Assembly: GCA_002633025.1 (NCBI GenBank)
Contig: NMRB01000405.1
Span: 333,197 to 397,196, forward strand
Direction: 5' to 3'
Source: Notospermus geniculatus
Taxonomy: Eukaryota; Nemertea; Pilidiophora; Heteronemertea; Lineidae
Length of the DNA stretch: 64,000 nucleotides
Position numbers and translations under genes: made by a program. The notes beneath the pieces were generated by a model. The model had not been told where the DNA came from. It searched no databases and saw nothing but the letters and a program-made list of their open reading frames with translations. Shown in pieces: positions 1-14,900 of the stretch; position 1 is the first letter of the stretch, and the number at the start of each line of letters is the position of its first letter.

Positions 1-3000
1 AGAGCACTGCTTGCATTATTGCTGAATCAAGAGTTACGGTACTCCTAATTAATGAATTAGATAGCCTGCAAACAGGAAAGTAGGGATCCAAATTGACTCT
101 GTTATGTAACTTGCACTTGCAGTGGCAATGGTGAAGTTCAGGTCAAAGAAACAATGTTTTGGAGATCATCTGAATCAACATCCCACAACCTCAGAAGGAA
201 CACCTCCTATGTGCATGCAGCATCAATCCTTGGCTCTCAACAACAAACTCAAGGTACACATACAGTACAAGAGTCTTTATCAAGATAATCCAGAATTCCC
301 AGGCAGCCCATATCTCAGACTTGACAGCTAACCACCTGTTAATCTCCCCATAGCTGCAACTAGTATATGGAACACGGGACCATTATAGAATCACAGAATA
401 TTACATCAGTTTTATACCGGCCTTGTCTCTTTGATCATCACCATTCTCTATCAAGCATTGAACACAACATTAAATGATTTCCTCTTCTGTTGCCATTCTA
501 ATGATAACAGAATTCTCTCACTGCTTGGGCTAAGTCAGGCAGGAAAGGAAACAGTGTTCTTTTTTTGGACTCCTGGGAAGATTTACCACCAACCAGTGTC
601 CCCTGGTTGTCAACGGATGAATGAAGACCAGGCACACTGGTTCAAACATAGTGTTAAAACTTAGGCCTATTGGAAGGAGTACCATACTGTAAACCTTCCA
701 AAAAATAGCACTAGGCCTATACAAGAAACTCTGTTAAACCTTTTGGCTCATCTCCCCCTGCATGGGTTCTCAAACTCAGCAAATGTGTGACCGAACATCA
801 CACTGCACTTCTTCAAAAGTGCCGCCCACTCCAAACGTGAACAAACACAAGAGCCAAAATGGCCAATGGCAGTTGACCAAAATATAACACTTTGCCCAGT
901 AGTTATGATTACAACTCCCACAGAGAACAAACAACAAAAGAAATGTGGCCGAGATTTCATGAAAAGACAAATGGGAAAGCCTAGACTGCACGGACAATCT
1001 GCATTAGATCTAGATGCACTTCCAGCCTGCAGGCATTCAGCCGGTGACATTGCAAGAAAGATAAAAGACATGTTGTTCGAACCATTATTTTCTTTTTTTC
1101 ACTGATATGTTCAGGCCAAGAGACAATCCCTGCGGTAAAAGAGTTGCTTCCATAGTAACTGTTGTTCTTAAGCTCCGTGAGAAGAACTTTGTTGCCGTTT
1201 ATGCCAAATTATCACTCGTATGTCGTTGGTTCAGGGTGTCAGAGTAAAGCTTCCTATAACCAATATGCAAGCACACTTCTCAGAACAAGCTCCAAAACTA
1301 GCCACTATAATACTGATCAAGCATTGGGAGATTTCACAGCTAACTTACCTACAGGTATGGTCTTATGCCAATGGCAGAGATTCACAGCTAACTTACCTAA
1401 GGGCTTATGCCAATGGCAGAGAATTCACAGCTGACTTACCAAAGGTCTTATGCCAATGGCAGTGAATTCACAGCTAAATTTCCTAAGGTCTTATATGCCA
1501 ACAGCAAAGAATTCACAGTCAACTTACCCAAGTTCTTTTGTCAACTGGAAACTTACTTAAAGGTCTAATGACAACAGCAGTAGAGAATTCACCACTGCGC
1601 TTTCTGTTGATCACTAATCCGAATGACTAGTATGCCCACTCTGCTCATTACCACATACCGGTATCCCATAGATCAGAGTAACATTGATAAATTCCATCAG
1701 ACTGGGTTACCAAAACAATGACACTAAATTCAGCTTCATGAATAAATGAAGGCACTGATGGAGACCTTAATTTCCAGGGTTTTTTATCATTAGGGTCACC
1801 TACTCTTGATGTTTGTGGAGCAGGCAATGTGGCCAAAGTAATGAATTGGTGCATGAATTGGGTCTCGTGATCCACTTGGTAAATGCTGAGTAGAAAGCTT
1901 CCTAGTAAGAGATTACAACCATAACATGAACGACAACCATGAACAAGAGCATCGCAGAACGTTGCATTATATGCTAGCGAGTGTTGGTGAAATATATGCT
2001 CAGTTTGATGACAATCAAGTGCCACCAGCTGAAGTTATTCTCCTGACACACCCAAAGTTATTTTTGACCTCGGTGACCTTCAGAAAGGTATTTAAGATGA
2101 TAAAAAACAGTCTTAAGTCCTAAACCCTACCAATACACTTCTAAAATTTTTATCTTGTCTTTGTTCAGTTTTGGCAGCAGAGAAGGTGACAGACTGGAAT
2201 GAAGGTTGCCACAGGTGTCCTTGCAAGGCAATCTATGACTGAGTTTATATAGGCCTAATAACTCACCAAAAATAAGGTCTGATAGTAATTGAAAAAGTCT
2301 GCAATTGTAACAACCGCCATTACATCGTCAAGGAAATGTAATTAAAACCACTATGTTTCATTTCATCAATGATGGGTCAATTTGTAACAACAGTAACAGA
2401 ATGATACATGATTGAGGCTCATTGATGATAAAAACCATTAAAACATACCACATGATTCATGTGTGTATACCGAGTGCAGCTTGAGGCGTTCCTTGGTACC
2501 AACACCTCAACCAGTCCCACCTCAGAAACCACAGCAACAGGAAGAAAGGCATGCTGATGTAATAATATGATAATGGACCTACCTTAGGAAACCCTTCATG
2601 ATTTCAAGTCCACCCTGAAGTCCACCACACGATGTTGCCATCAAAAAATTTATCTGAAAATCAGGTCACTTTTCTGCTCCATTTCCAGCCCCGAGAATGT
2701 CCTCAATAAACAGACCTCTATAATCCTATCGTCCAGCAGGACACTTCTACATTAAATTCTCAGTATCATGAGTGTCTATTAATGAGGTTCTTACAAATAG
2801 GTGAAGATGTTGTGATATCAATAACAACTGACACAGCATTAGTAAAATGTTGAGGGTTTTGTAAATATAAATCGTCAGGCAATGTAAAACAAACTGTACA
2901 AAACAAACACCACTCATATTTATTAATTCCAATGGGGCACACGTCTTTAACGATCGTAGATAACTTATGAGATAACTCCTGATTGCATACCATGCACGGG

Positions 3001-3460
3001 CAGATGATATCATTCATACTTACGGTGAAGGAATTTTATGAGCAACTACATGTAGATGAATACCTTTTGCAATGTTTTGTCAATTACTTTGTAATTTTCA
3101 TTCAAAGTGGTATTCTGTACCAATATTTCAAAAGCTGAGTCGGTAACTCCATTCATGAAATTCCACTGCATTGGAAGACTGTCATCAGATCTTCAGAACT
3201 CCAGGCTCATGTTAATAGATGGCAGCACTGACCAGCCACTGCACAGCATGACTGACAGGCTGATACTTCATGAGTTTTTCAAACAGATGCACGTTATGTG
3301 AACATTTATACCAACAATGAACAGAACTCGAGGCAAGAATCTTCGGTGTTTTAATGAAATCAGGTACAAAGAATTCCGCTTTCAGATTCCATTTAATATG
3401 AGATCCATATCCTGTTTCCCGAGTCATTACAAGTAGATGTAATATAGGCCATGTTCACCA
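1..3460. other. 3' flank of MTO1, no gene seen
   Basis: No coding exon is recognisable on either strand; the open frames are short and show no family resemblance. The stretch holds the minisatellite at 1331-1590. Two possible poly(A) signals for MTO1 read on the minus strand: an ATTAAA at 3355-3350, about 106 bases past the stop, and an AATAAA at 2924-2919. Either could end the transcript; the sequence does not decide. Confidence 0.6.
1331..1590. repeat. Minisatellite, about 43-bp unit, 5-6 degenerate copies
   Basis: The phrase ATTCACAGCTAACTTACC followed by a variant of GGTCTTATGCCAATGGCAGA recurs at spacings of about 42-49 bases, starting near 1331, 1381, 1423, 1466 and 1510, and decays after 1560. 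It makes short overlapping reading frames that are repeat artefacts. Confidence 0.85.
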
Positions 3461-5994
3461 TCAACTGGTTGCGGGCATTTCTTGAGAACTTTCAGTTCTT
3501 TTACACTGCTGTTGAAGGTTTTTCACATACTTCAAAAGTATCACAATACACGCTGGTGTAATTCCTGGGATTCGACTAGCAGCTGCGATCTGAAGGACAA
3601 AATTAAGCACAGTTCAGTAAGGTGCCTCGATCTCCACAGAGTTTTCTCATGCAAGTTGGCTCTCAACGGGGAGTTATTGGTGTCATTGGTCTAACTCATT
3701 TTCAAGTGAACAGGTCTATGACATCTGACATGAATGCAAATGAACAGAGCAGATAAAGAATTGTTTTGAAATGTACTTACTGTCTGTGGCCTATGTTCGG
3801 AAAGTTTTGCCTGGGACTCATTTGATATACTCATGCTGAAAGAAAGCAAGAAAGGGAACCAGAGAGGCAATGGTTATGGTGCCCAGTGCATAACCCTGAT
3901 GGTCATGGGTTCAACCCTCAAAAGAATGCAAAAGTCAACTGAGCAAATGTTTGTAAGATTTCATGGATATCACCAACCTGTAGTAATCGAGGTCATCTGG
4001 TAGAACAAGCCTTTCATCTCGTCGCACCTCTTCCATTTCAACTTGTTGCTCTTGTATTGAACGTTCATAAAAAGCTGAAAGGATGAGGGAGAAGATTCTA
4101 GACAGATGGACAAGATACCAGCAGACCCCTGGCGATTTTCGGATTTTAATGCCACAGTCCGCCAAGTGAAATGGCAGCAACTGAAGTTAGGGTGACATGC
4201 CAATATATGGGATTTCTGAAGCCCTTCCAGTGTTCCTGAAACTCATTAGAATTGAAGTTTCCTCAACCTTGATGTCTATGAAGGACATCCTGCCGACTCT
4301 GTCAGAGTGGCACAGTTGAAACATCGGCACCTGCCACCTCTGAGGTTTAGGTTCGTTCCCCGGCAAGACCTGTTCTTCATAGAGGATGATTATCTTTGAC
4401 AACGAAGATTTCTCTGGGCTTTCTGGTTCCCTCCAGCTGAACATTGAACTTGCCCAATGTCACCTCTAGTGTTATTAATGCCCTATCTGACGCTCATCTC
4501 TCGACTTGATAGGCCTATGTATACTCCTACTTGCCTTCAGTTTTCAACGTCTCAGCCAGCCAAGGAGTCTCCAATATCCAACTATACCGCACAGGAAATG
4601 CCTTCGCGAATTCTTCTACCTCAATGTCACGCACCATCAGCAGCTCCCAACCTGTCTTCACTGATGGATTTTTCGAGGTTTTCAAACCCATTGCCTTATA
4701 CCACTGGTTCATGGTCATAGCCTGACCGTTGAAGACCTCGAAAGCTTCATCCATCTTCTTCATCCGTGAGGTCAAGCGTCGATACCTCTCATCGCTCACG
4801 CAGCCGATGTCATAACCTACAACGGGATGACACGACATATTCTAGACATGACACAGACTTGTTAGAGAGAGACTGATCACTTGGGGTGTCAAGAATGTGT
4901 TATTAAGGAAATGTTCCCAATTCAAGGTTGAACAAGTTCGATATCAGACACAGACACCGACCACTTAGGAATTACGACGTACAAGTACTAGATTTTTGCA
5001 AGTTTGTGCACTTTGGGGGGGGGGGGNNNTTGGGGGGGGGGGGGGCGGACATCAGCCCGATACTATGTAAATGTCATGTTTCTGGACTGTGCACTACGAC
5101 TAAGAAATTGACATGGGGTGGTGACATCACACGGCACGAGTCAAATACCGAGATCAGCAGAGTTTACCTTTCTGAGTGAGCCGTCTGTCAGCATTATCTG
5201 GCCTCAGACTCAGCCTGAATTCAGCACGGCTTGTGAACATCCTGTATGGCTCATTAGTACCTAGGGTGGTCAGATCATCAATAAGAACTCCGATGTAACC
5301 TTCAGTCCTGTCGATCGTGAACGCTGGCCGATTCTGGACCTTGGCAGCTGCATTGATCCCAGCAATGATACCCTAAAGTCAAGAAGACATGTCTGTTCAT
5401 TTTGACCTCCACACAGAGGACACAACTCAATTAAGGACAACACTGGGCAGTCCCAAGGGTGTCCTCAATAGTGAGGTTCCACTGTAGTCCCTTACCTGTG
5501 CTCCAGCCTCTTCATATCCAGTTGTACCGTTAATCTGACCGGCAAAGTAGAGATTCTGAATTCGTAATGTCTCCAGTGTTGGCTTCAGTTGGCGCGGGTC
5601 GACAAAATCATACTCGACACCATAACCAGGCTGGACGACCACAGCTTTCTCCAACCCTGGGATCTTGTTGACCAACTCTTGTTGCAGTTCGGCAGGGAGC
5701 GTGCACGATATGCCATTTGGGTAGACAACATTGGAGTCAAAACCTATGAACAAAAGATACACTGAGATCAGCCAGTTGACAGAACATGCACATTGCTTTC
5801 AACATATAGATGGAACTACCATACCAACAAATGAATGAATTCAGAAATGACTCCTTCATTGCACAAGATGCAACAAACATGAAAATATTGGTTCCTCCCA
5901 ATACCACAGGGTGTCATTACCTTCAGGTTCGAGCCATATCTGATGTTCTCTCCCTTTGAATCTCAATGCTTTCGATTCGATGGACGGGCAGTAT
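3461..5994 (-). CDS. MTO1: MTO1 exons 8-14 (C-terminal half)
   Basis: Seven exons over 2.5 kb. Exon 8 opens with [12 protein letters not shown] and so completes the catalytic cysteine motif begun in exon 7. Exon 9 has [32 protein letters not shown] and [17 protein letters not shown]. Exon 10 has [20 protein letters not shown] and [14 protein letters not shown]. Exon 11 covers the helical linker. Exons 12-14 form the C-terminal GidA-associated helical domain, with [12 protein letters not shown] and [10 protein letters not shown], then a Gln/Lys-rich tail and TGA at 3463-3461. In the last motif [10 protein letters not shown] has Ala where many relatives have Gly. The 193-bp last intron contains a short copy of the foldback family seen at 12763. 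Confidence 0.95.
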
Positions 5995-8900
5995 CTGGAA
6001 TGATAGGGAGGTGAAAAAGATTGTAATGATGGATAAGGATGTGAAGAGATACAATCAGCTGGAGTTGCTGAATTAAATATAAAACTTCCTCATCCTCATG
6101 TCTGCAGTGGTGCACGGCATCTTTCTCAGCTATGACTCGAAACTACATGCCAATTATCGTCTCGCGTTCATACTTACAACGCCTTATATTTTGTAACGTC
6201 TTTATTACGGATATAATCACCCATGTATAACGTCTTATCCGGTACTCAACTTTCAAATCAATACTTCTTTATAAGTAAGTTATCAATCAGCCAATATATA
6301 AACCAAATTCAGCAACCTAAGAGACACTTCTTCATAAGAAGTAAGTTGAGTGGTAGAATTTCAAAGCACAACATCAGCAACCAAAAGTGCAGGCTGAAAT
6401 CTATGCCTGGTATGATACGATTTAAGGCAGGAATTCTTGCCAAGAACACAAAACAATCTTGCTACCACGGGAACAATACACAACAGAAGAAGTGATTCAC
6501 TGTTTTGTAATGACGATTTCCGCTTGATTTGTAGTCCCGAAGTTGTAGCCACAAATATATCCTAATGATCCATAATAAATGGGACATATGATCCATTCCA
6601 GCTTAACTTTACTGAAATAATGTACAGGCTGATGCCCTGTTGCTGCTGTCATAACTGATCTTTCCTGACTGGGACGGAGCAAGTGTTGGCGTTCACTATA
6701 AGAAAGTCACCAATATTCTGTCTGGTCAATCTGTATGGTCCGCTGGATGCTCGGACAATTTGTCAGTGTAAGGAGGAAATAAACCGGTGCATATTAGAGG
6801 GGACATAGTCAACTGTATCACAAAATAAACCAATCCGTTTTTCTCTTCCATTGTTTTCTCTGATTTAGATTGATGATATGAGAATCACCATTTGATTCAA
6901 ATCACACTGTATTGAGATCATACACGCAACGGTCTGGGTAAGTCATTCATGCGGTGTAACATTAGAGGAAAATCTCCTTTGATATAATTTGAAATGCGGC
7001 CGCATTATTACCTCTGAAGACTATACTGGGCAAATACATGTGCAGCAGGAGAACCCGGACTGCCTGAAGAAAACATGGGCTGCCAAAGAGTCCGTCTGTC
7101 TGTAACATAAAGAGCAGGGTTTCTGCGAGAAATTTTTTTGAGGGTAATAATTTCTTCAAAATCAGCAAAACCCCCATGAGATTAAAGAAAATGGCCCTTT
7201 TCTGTTCCTTTGAGGGTACTCACATATTACCCTGAGTACCCTTTGGCGGAAACACTGAAGAGAGAACAGATCCAACTGGGATCGAACCCAGAACCTCAGC
7301 GGTGACAGGCGCCAATGTTTCCACTGTGCCACTATACTGGGAAAATCAATCACCTTCGACATGAAAGTCCACACCGTAGAATGGTTCAGAGGAGATTACC
7401 CATCAACACATCAAAGAAAATTGGAAAATTATGATGTTTTTTCCAATTGAAGCGAAACCGCTCTATTTCCACTTTACTCATTGATCGCGACAACAGGAGA
7501 CACGACCCTCACGAGTCTCGCCGCGGGCCAATGAGGCAGACTTTTGCCACTACGTGACGTCAACCAAAGATCTCGTGAATGAGTTGATGGATATCAAACA
7601 GATGAGAGCACTGCCCCGGGTTGTCAATTTGAGTAACATAGCCAAGCAGTGATCTGCAACACTTTATCAGTTTTGAGCAAAATTACCTCAAGCCACATTG
7701 ACAAGTGATATGATTGACAAACGTGATAAAGGACATGTAATTAACCCTTTATGTCATCTACCTCATAAGGGAAGGGATAGTAGTTTTAACCCCTCTTTAC
7801 TGGATCATATTTCTGCTGGTGAAAGTGACATGGTGTGCTAATAGATGGTGCCACTATGGTCAGACCAAACGATGTCACATGGTCAGTTTTCTGCACTGAC
7901 ACTGCTTTGTCGGAAAATCCTGTATATCTTCAGTAGGGTTTACGGTATGGCTGCGTCCTTATTCTCAGTGAGTGTCCAGTAGGCCTAGGGTGTCCCTTAT
8001 GACACCATCTTTCTAACAACTTCTAAAGAAGAAATCGAAATTTCTCCAATGGGTCAACTTTGTAAAGTGTTCAAGAACAACTGACCTATCACTCTCACTG
8101 AAGCCATACAGCCTAAAAAAGAACATGACTGTTTCCCTGCATGAGCCAAAACAACCAATGAAGCCAGCACTGAACATGACAGTGATCTAGTGCATACACC
8201 ACTTACTCAATATAAAAGAAATCTTTCCACTTCTTCCTGATTTCTCAAAGTGACATGTCCTTTAGCTTTTCTCATTTTGTGTATTAGATAAATGGCGTAG
8301 TTGGCGACAGACCAATTCATACCAGCAACCAGGCCGCAGTTATTGATGAAGAGACGTCATTTCGAGCATAAATGAACAGCAATTGGTGCAGTCAAAGAAG
8401 AATAGAGTGACACAAAAGATGACGTAAATGGCATAACAAGCAAAAGTATATTAAACTGGTAAAGCAGACGGCAACTATTGAGCTGAGGTAAACTTTGGTG
8501 TGATTCTGTGTTGATTCATGGCAGATGAGATTTCAGTAAACATGGTGAATGGCAGATTGTTTTGAAGAGAGAAAGGTTACTGTACCTACAACATTTAGAC
8601 CATGATACCGAATAGAATTAATAAAACTCAACATAGTGTGTTACAAAATAGAACAATTGACCTTGACAGCATGGATTTGTGACCTTCACCTTGACCCCAT
8701 ACTTTTGACCTTCAGAATGGCATATCTGACCTTGACCTATAGAAACATTTGATCAGATTCAGCTTTCAGAACATTCGAGCCAAAGATTTGTTTTGACTGC
8801 CGAGTTCCAATGTGCCACTGGTATGTGATGAAATGCCCCCTGCAACTGACACCTATTCCGCATACCCATCACTGCATAACAACGCCAGCGCGCCAGGATA

Positions 8901-11900
8901 TCCTAGTTTGTAACAGATCCCTCAGCAGGGGAAACTTTACCTATGCATGTCTCTGATGAGTCGACAAAAGAATCTCTTTCATGCCTTAGCAAGGAGGAGA
9001 TGTGCAAGCAATACACGGCAGGAAGAGAAAGCCAGAAACAACATCACACATGTATGAGAAGCTAGTTCAGAGTTATAGGCCTAAAGGCATTAGCCTGTAT
9101 CTGCAAATAAAGACCCAAGTCATGCCTGATCACCACCAATCTCCAGTCTGAACTGGGAAAGATGTTGGGCAGCACTGGAGTTATCAGGATTGACCATGAA
9201 TTTGGGCCCCTCTTTCTCTTGATCTTGGATCCGCCCCTGCTCCATCTCAACCATCTTAAAACTTAATTTGGATTGTTTGCATGTAGATAAGTGGCTAATC
9301 AATGGCGGTTTCTGAGAGTCAACACTCAACACCGACAACCCTACACTTGAAGGAAAAGAGACATGAATTCATTCATAAGTTCATTATTAAGCTGTTGGGA
9401 GAGAATATTTCCGGTAATATCAATATTCAGTTCTTGGTATACATCACAGAAATGAAGATGAGGAGTGCACAGATCTACAGACCTTCAGATTTGCTGTTGT
9501 AGAACATGAAACTGGCACCGAGGAAATGAATGATGCGGTGGAAACACTGGTGCCTGTCACCTCTGAGGTTCCAGGTTCGATCCCCGGTCAGAATCGCTCT
9601 TCACGTGACGGGGACTCTTCGTGACAGCGCAGATTTTCTCGCAGCTCCAGTTTCCTCCTACTGTACATTTGCCCAATGTTTTGTTTGTAGATCTAATAAT
9701 GCCATATTTGGGGCTAATAATCTCGATTCCATATTCATGAACTGATCAAAGGAGCCATATGGTACAATGACAAAATTGCAATAATTTCCAAGGTTGCAAT
9801 ACATGTAGATGATAACTGGTTGCCGCCGACACACCCACGTCGCTCCGGATGTGTAGGCAGCAAAGACAGGAACCTGTTAATCGATGCTCAAGATCTGCAG
9901 CAAAATATTGTTGCAGAAGTCATGGACAAAGAGGTGAATGTGTACTTGACAGATGTGACATAGCTGGTGGTAGCACAGGTGGCGAGAGTTATTAATTACG
10001 GGTCTATTTGTTGCTTTATATTGTCCCAGTATCTAGAACCCTAGTTTGTCCAGGCAACTGTGATTAAATCCAGACTCTATAGCATCGCATCCAGCAAATA
10101 TGATCGAAAACCAATTAAGTGATCGGTCAGATAACAACTGGATATCGAAACTCCAAGAGAAATACTAGTATCTGACAATAGATCTGGGGAATTGTCGTCA
10201 TCGCTGATGTCAGTAAGATATGGCCGCTAGAAGAAGTAGGCCTAAAGTAGCTCTGTTTTTATAAAATTGCTGAAATCATAAGACAGTTAAGACTATGATT
10301 GGGTTATATAGCAAACCGCAGTCTGCAATTTTTGACCCACAGTCAGCAATACTGAATGTAGGCGTAGAGTACCCACAGTTTGAGATTATTGAGTGTACAG
10401 TTCCCACAGACAGAGATTCTGAGTGTTTAGCACCCACAGTCAGAGATTACTGAGTGTAGAGTATCCGCAGTCAGGGATTACTGAGTCTAGAGTACCCACA
10501 GTCAGAGATTACTGAGTGTAGAGTACCACAGTCAGAGATTACTGAGTGTAGAGTACCCACAATAAAGAGATTACTGAGTGTAGAGTGCCCACAGTCAGCG
10601 ATTACTGAGTGTAGAGTACCACAGTCAGAGATTACTGAGTGTAGAGTACCCACAATAAAGAGATTACTGAGTGTAGAGTGCCCACAGTCAGCGATTACTG
10701 AGTGTAGAGTACCACAGTCAGAGATTACAGAGTATAGAGTACTCACAGGCAGAGATTTCTGAGTGCAGAGAAACGTACCCACAGTCAGAGATTATGGAGT
10801 GTACAAGTACAATTAAACTTGCACTCCATCCATCAGAACTTCCATTCACTTCCACCTGAAGGTCCATCTCTGGGAGATTAATGGCCTTTTACTGAAGCAA
10901 ACAGTCAGGGGAGTCGGTGCAATTTATCCTAATCCTCTAGAGAGCTCTGGATGAAAGAGCACTTCAACTGGTGTAAGGAAAGGAATCATTTAGACTGGGC
11001 GTGATCACAAATCACGGAGTTCACAAGTACACACACATTGATCTTGTAGAGAAGCAAATCTGAGGGATATGAGGCCATCAGATGAAGGTGTAAACAAAAT
11101 TTGTGTAAGGTGATGGAGTAGAATCTTTAAAGGGACTCGCCCCCAGAGCAAACTGTTTGCTTCCAGAAGACAAAGCTCTTGGGAATGGCAGAGGATCCTG
11201 GCGGACAGGATGTTTTGTTGAACGACAAGATTTACGTGTTTGATGGTCATTACGGAACGTAAAAGAAGATGAAGTTTGCTTCCACAATGAGATGAACTTA
11301 ATCAAATGCTGCATCACCGTGATGAAGAGTCGTTCAGAATCATCCTGATTAACGAACGACGTCATCTCTATTCTTCCAATGTCTCAACGCCAGCGAGAAT
11401 GTCAATGACATCGATGGTAAAGGGAAGCACAGATCAGGTTTCCAACTTCATCACATCAGATACATTATTGATACAGCCTCATCGTGGTCCTGCTAACTGT
11501 GTCAATTGGTCTTGAGTTCCACCAATAAACGCCCGAGGGAATACCAAGTGATGGATGTAGCGAGGTAACCCCTTATGAGTTAGGCCCCTACACTAACACA
11601 GGTGAAATCGACATACGGTGACAGTTAATATTTACACTCCCTCCCTGATCAGGCACAGGAAGGAATGATTATGACTGATAAATCAATATGTTAGAAACTT
11701 TGTCTCCGAGGGGTACTCGTACTCTAAGCGATTATTTGATTTTGCCAGTTCGATTAAGAATGCATTCAAGCAGGGAAAATCCTAAAGTGAACCAATAATT
11801 TCAATTACATGTAGAAAGTTAAAGAAATTCAATGAAGTTTTATTGTGATGTTTTTTATCAGCAACGTTGATGTTTTTGTGTAATGGAATAATGTAGCCTA

Positions 11901-14900
11901 ACAATTGTAATGGTGGAGTATCCCTTTAAATCAAAGTATCGAAGGCAAAACACACAACATTTGAAAAGACAGACGAGGATTAATTATGTCAGTTGCATAC
12001 CGCACCAAATGATGGAGCATTATGCAGTCACAGAAACCGGAATTAAAACCGTCGACAAAAAACATGTCCTATCGCAAAATATCTTGTTCTGTTCCGTGAA
12101 ATGAAGGGCTATTCATTTTCAGTGGAGATTGAGGATCAAGTGATGCGCTGAACAAGCTGCTCCTTGAATTCCCCAGAAAGGTTTCTGGAGAGAGACTGGG
12201 TGATAACCTGAAGGACGTCACTAGACTACAGCGGAAAGCGCCATATAAAAGCTTCATTTCATCATTATTAGATTACATTTAACACAAGGATACTGACTAT
12301 TCAATAAAGTGTGTTGGCGACTCGGTAACCATCCACCCCTCTTGCGATTGGTCCAGTCCAACTCCAGCAGCTGTGGAGATTGCTGCTTCAATTCCTGTCT
12401 AACCGAGAAGCACCATAGATCACACCAAGTCCACGCACTACGCAGATATAATAATCAAAAAATCACAATTTCCCATTTGTGTTACTTGGTATTGCTTTTT
12501 GCTGTTGAATTATTTAGAACAGGACTTCACAAGTGGACAACAGCAGTAGGATTTTCACAGGAATTTTCAACATTTGTTGGATTATAATGACTGAATTGGT
12601 AGGTAAACTTTTCATTGACATCATCATCACCTTTGATAGGGTTTTGTTTTATTGTCCTTTGACATTAGCGCATTAACATTAACCTCATGGCTTTCATTCA
12701 CAAACCAACAGAAAGTTTACTGATGTCATCCTCCAGTCCTCTCAAAGGACATATCATCTTAATGCGCCTCTCCACGTGAGAGTTTTCTCGCAGAAGTTGG
12801 CTCACAATGGGCAATTCGCGACCATTATTTGTTCCTCACAGCTTTCGCTGGGACCAATGACATAAACAATTGCTCACAGTTGAGTTGCCCATAGAGAGCC
12901 AACTTGAGGAAACTCTCCCGTGGAGAGGCGCCTTTAGAAATCTGCATGTCCCACAGGTGCTTTGTGAATAGGGTCCCAGATCATCTTCAGATTGAAACCA
13001 AAATGTTTTTGTGGCATCAAACCAGATCGGAGGACATGATCCGAGATCGCATGTAATCTGGATTGAATCTCCACCTGAGAATTTTCTCATGTGAGTTGGC
13101 TCTTTACGGGCGAATTAACCATAGAAAGCTATGGGCAGCCATTTGTCTCACCATAAGGAAACCGACAACGGTGAATTGCCCTAAGAGAGCTAACTGGCAC
13201 GAGAAACCTCTCAGATGGAGTTTTGCCTTTTTGGCTCAGGAAGAGCCCTCCTGGTTTGAACCATCGTGGAGTTGGTTAAAAAATGCAGAAATCTTCTGAT
13301 TGGTCTACAAGTTAAACAGTTATACATCACGCTCTGTATTATGACAGCTGCTACTGCTGGCAAACTTGGATCATGGTACTGTAAAGCAAGATATTTTCGC
13401 GAATCAAGAATTATAGACATATTAGCGGCAGGATATTTTTGCGAATCTCTGTCATTTTTTCAGTTTTTTTTCACGGACCATATTTATCAATTGCGTGTAT
13501 TTATATTCGCGACAGGAAATTTTTGCGACTCATACACTCTCGCGAAATTCGCAAAAATCTCCTGCACGTGAAATTTTCCTGCTTTACAGTATATGGTTTC
13601 ATCACAGCCTAGCAGAGTATGTGAAAACCTTGGATATTGAAGGAGTTTTAGTGAAGGGTTAACAACCTCAATGCATTCTCACTTGAGTTGTCACTTAGGA
13701 AGCTCTAAATTCGCTGGCCACACCACTCGGCTCACCGTAACCAATGTAAATGACTTAAATGGTGTCTCAATTTAACACGATGTAAACGGGGCGTAAGTTC
13801 ATTAGAGGTAATCTACTTTTTTATGAAAATTTCACCTTTAATGTGGGCGCGAGGGTATTAGAGATGGTTCTTTTGCTGATGCAGCTGTGTCCTTGAGGCG
13901 TTATCGGGATTCCGCACCCGTCTATCTCCTACGGCAACAAATGACGTTCTAATGCTGCTTGTGAGGTAACGAGCAAAGTGCCACATGGTGTCTTTTACTG
14001 CTGATGCCAGATGATGCTGTCACTATAAAATATCAACTTCAGATGACACTTATCTGAAGTTTCACAAAAGAAGCATTCAGCACTCTTCAAAACCAGACTG
14101 AGTGGTGCCATTTGTCATCCAGGTGAAGAATTAGTAAGCGGCACTTAAAGGGAACAAAATCCTATACCAATATTTTTTCTAACCACCTTTCACCAGAGGC
14201 CAGAAGGCTAACAAACCAAACTAATAACATGACCTAGCTCAGGCCTAGCATACCAAGAATGAAAGTATCCGGTCTAAGATATGAAGTGGTAAACTGATAC
14301 AAGTCAAATAATGAGGTCAATCTTCCATCCTTCCTGGAGCTCTGCAGGGAGAAGGGAAAGCAAACTTTAATATGCCTACCAGTCGCTTTACCTCTCTGAA
14401 GTTAGCAAGATTTAGTTTTCAATCCCATGAACCTACTTTCAAGCCCATTTAACCTATATCACCAACAGCCACTTCATTTTCCAGCCCATTTGACCTAGAT
14501 CACTAGCCACCTCATCTGACCTAGATCACTTTCAAGCCCACTTGACCTAGATCACCAGACACCTCATCTGACCTAGATCACTTTCAAGCAAGCCCATTGA
14601 CCTACATCACCAGCCACCTTCTGACCTAGATCACTTTCAAGCCCACTTGACCTAGATCATCAGACACCTCGTCTGACCTAGATCACTTTCAAGCCCATTT
14701 GACCTACATCACCAGCCACCTTATCTGACCTCGATCACTTACAAGCCTATTTGATCTAGATCACTACCGCTCCATTCGACCAACATCACTTGCCATATAC
14801 CTCATCGGTCACAGATCCCCAGCCACTTCTTTTGACTACTTTCTAACACTCCTCTACCATTGGAGTGAGACACAGTTGGGAAAGGGTGACAACCTTTCTA

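Noticed and set aside
7270-7343. Possible tRNA gene (B-box GGTTCGATCCC)
   Set aside because: The acceptor and anticodon arms do not pair; it matches a dispersed SINE family.
10471-10782. 103-codon minus-strand frame with a repeated GTLHSVI peptide
   Set aside because: Translation of the 31-bp minisatellite.
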